From: UBA7805 sp036146215
GTDB taxonomy: Bacteria > Planctomycetota > Planctomycetia > Pirellulales > UBA7805
Direction: 5' to 3'
Length of the DNA stretch: 8,998 nt
NCBI GenBank assembly: GCA_036146215.1
Contig: JAYYJN010000237.1
Span: forward strand, 1-8,998
The translations under genes and the position numbers were made by a program. The notes below the pieces were generated by a model. It was not told where the DNA came from. It did no database searches and was given only the letters and a program-made list of their open reading frames with translations. Of the stretch, positions 6,870-8,998 are shown in pieces. The first letter of the stretch is position 1. Each line of letters begins with the position of its first letter.

Positions 6870-8495
6870 CTAAATTTGGAGCACATCAAACACCTGACAC
6901 AGCCGATTTTCACTCGCCATTTTGACAGGAATGTCGGTTTCGATATGTGGTTGCGTTTGTTGGACACGCCCACTAATTTCAAACATCAAATCACGGATTA
7001 AATCAACGTTATCCCGAAAACGAGCCTTTAACCCGGCATCGTCCATCTTTTCTCTGAGTTCTGCATTCAGCCGCGTCATAATATCGATTTCGCTTTGGTC
7101 AACAAATGCCGCACTGGCATTCACATGCGGATCAACCTCATGCCATTTGCGAAAGAAATCCTGCATCTTAAGGTTCATGTCACGGATCTCTTCAATTCCT
7201 TTGTGCAGTGACTGAATGAAGGAGACGTCGGTAAGCTTCCGATTGAAATAAAGCAACGCTGGAAAGCCCCAGTAAACCGCGTAATCCCACACAAATTTGA
7301 GTGCCATAATCCTTGGGTTACCGAACATTGGATACTGATCGCGGTAAGTAAGCAAATTGTTCTGAAAAAGTGTCAGGAAAACACTTTGCAGAGTCGGAGC
7401 TAATTGCTGAATCGACTTCCCCGACAAATCATCCTCAATAAGCCTGCCGACCATGGTGTTGCCGATCGCGATAAAATCACTGCCGGGAGAATAAAACGGG
7501 TCAAGAAATGCCGCGGCTTCTCCCACCAGTCCCCAACGGTCTCCAGAAAACACCTGTCGCGATCCGCGAGACATCTTTTTGATCGCTAGGAAATCCTGCA
7601 TTTTCTCTGCATGCTGCTCCACATGTTCCGCGCACTCGGGTTCATGGATTTTTAACCATGCTAATGCCTTGTCGAAACGATTCAGATCGCGAAGAGAATG
7701 CAACCTTGGGTCCGCCACAATTCCCACACTCGTCGAACCGCTAGCCAACGGGATCAACCACACCCAATAACCGGGACCCATCAGATGATTGGTACTCAGC
7801 CATCGCCTGGACACCTTCCCGGTTAGTGATTTCCAGTCCAAATCATCGCACCAACCATCAATTTCAATTTTTGCATCCAAGCGAAACCACACCGCGTTGA
7901 TGTCATGCTGCAGATCCTCTTCGAGACCAAGTTTCTGTTTCAAAAAACTGGCTCGACCGCTTGCATCTACGATCCAGCGAGCGGTCACCGCATGTTCCGA
8001 TCCGTCTTTCCGGAAGATCACCTCGTGCCTCGTATCGACGGATCCACCCTCTGATGAGTCGAGACTGATTTCTCGAATCAGGGCACCGTCAATCAATACC
8101 GCGCCCATGTCAGTTCCCGCCTCGGCCAAGAAGTTTTCCAGTCGTCCTCGATCAACCTGGTAGCTTGGGGCAGCAAAGAATTCACTTCCGCCGACTTCGG
8201 TGCCCTCGGCCAGTGACTGGAATGAATCTTTAAAGAAAAAACGCAGACCGAATTTGGGGAGTTGGTGATCGGTCAAGTGTTTTTTGAGCTTTAATTCCTC
8301 GCCGAAATAATGCGCGCCAATTTCGACAGTTGATTCGCCAACTTTGTGGGCTGCCTCATTCGCCGGAAATTTTCGCTTTTCAACAATAGCGATCCGAATT
8401 TCCGGTCGTTTCATCAAGAGTTGCCGCGCCAGCGTCAAGCCCGCCAGGCCCCCGCCGAGAATCAACACGTCGAAGTTTTTTTCTGCGCTTATCAT
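6870..8495 (-). CDS. FAD-dependent halogenase-like flavoprotein (first copy)
   Basis: This 541-aa paralogue of the next gene shares long blocks: EAAHKVGESTVE, QLPKxGLRFFF, STNHLMGxGYWVWLIPLASG, FDKALAWL and DPFYSPGSDFIA. Visible sites are GGGLAG at 14-19 with E39, the candidate catalytic lysine K81, DASGR at 177-181, WVWLIP (WxWxIP motif) at 244-249 and GEA at 325-327 with DPFYSPGSDF at 332-341. A C-terminal region of about 190 residues is rich in aromatic helices (LKFVWDYAVYWGF, MQDFFRKWH). The start ATG overlaps the PKS stop in ATGA and has no strong Shine-Dalgarno of its own, which points to translational coupling and close stoichiometry with the PKS. Known halogenases of this group need a separate flavin reductase; none is in the window. 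Chlorination or bromination of a polyketide-derived aromatic or activated carbon is inferred, not shown. Confidence 0.86.
   Translation of the reverse strand: MISAEKNFDVLILGGGLAGLTLARQLLMKRPEIRIAIVEKRKFPANEAAHKVGESTVEIGAHYFGEELKLKKHLTDHQLPKFGLRFFFKDSFQSLAEGTEVGGSEFFAAPSYQVDRGRLENFLAEAGTDMGAVLIDGALIREISLDSSEGGSVDTRHEVIFRKDGSEHAVTARWIVDASGRASFLKQKLGLEEDLQHDINAVWFRLDAKIEIDGWCDDLDWKSLTGKVSRRWLSTNHLMGPGYWVWLIPLASGSTSVGIVADPRLHSLRDLNRFDKALAWLKIHEPECAEHVEQHAEKMQDFLAIKKMSRGSRQVFSGDRWGLVGEAAAFLDPFYSPGSDFIAIGNTMVGRLIEDDLSGKSIQQLAPTLQSVFLTLFQNNLLTYRDQYPMFGNPRIMALKFVWDYAVYWGFPALLYFNRKLTDVSFIQSLHKGIEEIRDMNLKMQDFFRKWHEVDPHVNASAAFVDQSEIDIMTRLNAELREKMDDAGLKARFRDNVDLIRDLMFEISGRVQQTQPHIETDIPVKMASENRLCQVFDVLQI
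8492..8495 (-). promoter_or_regulatory. ATGA stop-start overlap coupling PKS and flavoprotein
   Basis: The TGA of the polyketide synthase (8494-8492) and the ATG of the flavoprotein (8495-8493) share two bases. The upstream bases GACCTCAGTCTT hold no clear ribosome binding site, so re-initiation by the ribosome finishing the PKS is the likely way the flavoprotein is translated. Confidence 0.75.
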
Positions 8496-8998
8496 AAGAC
8501 TGAGGTCTGTTCCAATTCTTCTTCAGCATTCATAAATTGTGAAATCTCTGTAATCCAATACCGCTGTTTCTCAAATGGGTATCCCGGTAGTTTGACCCTT
8601 TGTAATCCAGCAGACGGATACAAGGCCGCGAATGCCGGATTGCAACCTCTTTTGTAGAGTTCACCCAACGTTTCCATCAAGTGCATTCCCACCGAAGATT
8701 CATCGCTAGCAGGCAGACTTTGCCAGCAATCAAACCCGAATTGATCAAGTGGCGAAGCAGTTTCAAACTCGCTTGAACCGAATTGCAACACCCCTTCGCA
8801 GCCAAGCTGCACGAAGGCGGCAATCGCTTCGTCTTTCGATCCCCGTTCTGCCGAAAACATCTCCCGCCAAAACCCACCACCTAGTGACTTATGGACTGCT
8901 ACCACCCCACCGACTTGTCCGCTTACAAGCGGTAATTTGGGCGGATAAAAGTTGAATGCATCCGCGCGCTGCTCGAACAAATCTAGCGATTCAGCGCT
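8492..8998 (-). CDS. Type I polyketide synthase, C-terminal end (AT tail and linker)
   Basis: The frame is open to the right window edge and gives 168 residues before the stop; the N-terminus is outside. The TTG at 8980 is internal, not a start. The first part (PPKLPLVSGQVGGVV, FWREMF, then CEGVLQFGS) matches the closing section of a malonyl-CoA type acyltransferase domain, where a PLVSNVTG-like strand and an EIGP-like element are expected. The next part (ETLGELYKRGCNPAFAALYP, then LPGYPFEKQRYW at 137-148) is the standard post-AT linker of type I PKSs. Only 20 residues follow (ending EEELEQTSVL), so no DH, KR, ACP or thioesterase follows on this polypeptide. The AT active-site GHSxGE and the specificity motif lie off the window. 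It is the most upstream gene seen in the operon with the two flavoproteins. Confidence 0.88.
   Translation of the reverse strand, partial: SAESLDLFEQRADAFNFYPPKLPLVSGQVGGVVAVHKSLGGGFWREMFSAERGSKDEAIAAFVQLGCEGVLQFGSSEFETASPLDQFGFDCWQSLPASDESSVGMHLMETLGELYKRGCNPAFAALYPSAGLQRVKLPGYPFEKQRYWITEISQFMNAEEELEQTSVL

Noticed and set aside
5206..8495. Geranylgeranyl reductase family assignment for the two flavoproteins
   Set aside because: That family has a GYxWxFP type motif; here WVWLIP fits WxWxIP, and the VGEST block plus the LPKxGLRF lysine fit halogenases better. Kept only as an alternative.
8492..8980. A free-standing 162-aa protein starting at a TTG
   Set aside because: The frame continues upstream to the edge and the first visible residues already lie inside an acyltransferase fold, so the TTG is internal.
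1..8998. CRISPR array, tRNA, insertion sequence or phage element
   Set aside because: No spaced direct repeats, cloverleaf, transposase or integrase sequence was seen on either strand.

Overview
All coding in this window is on the minus strand, so transcription runs from high to low coordinates. The organism is probably a planctomycete, or less likely a verrucomicrobium. Two exported proteins end in PEP-CTERM sorting tails of the PEPSAILLALVG...RRRR type, GC content looks moderate, and a polyketide gene sits among ordinary housekeeping and orphan genes. The lineage is inferred from protein style only; no rRNA or other phylogenetic marker is present.

Right part (8998 to 5206): the end of a biosynthetic operon. 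It opens with the C-terminal 168 residues of a type I polyketide synthase: the tail of an acyltransferase domain plus the post-AT linker ending LPGYPFEKQRYW. The stop codon overlaps the start of the next gene in an ATGA junction. Two related FAD-dependent halogenase-like flavoproteins (541 and 547 aa) follow, 20 bases apart. An imperfect but long inverted repeat (5171-5221) covers the stop codon of the second one and probably marks the end of the transcript. The inferred job is oxidative, possibly halogenating, tailoring of the polyketide or of a carrier-bound intermediate. The product cannot be read from this window.

Middle (4946 to 3150): a clear Uup-type ABC-F ATPase. It is separated from the operon by a 259-base gap and is probably unrelated to it.

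Left part (2995 to 1): two tandem paralogous pentapeptide-repeat proteins, each with a signal peptide, a right-handed beta-helix type repeat block and a PEP-CTERM tail. Next come a small predicted lipoprotein with a possible PD-(D/E)XK nuclease-like motif set (E86, D125, Q139-x-K141) and an unrecognised basic protein cut by the window edge. The ATTAGC/GCTAAT hexamer recurs four times in front of the first pentapeptide gene and may be an operator.

No tRNA, rRNA, CRISPR array, insertion sequence or phage gene was seen. The most unusual points are a PKS polypeptide that stops directly after its AT domain and is coupled to twin flavoproteins, and the exported pentapeptide pair next to a nuclease-like lipoprotein.
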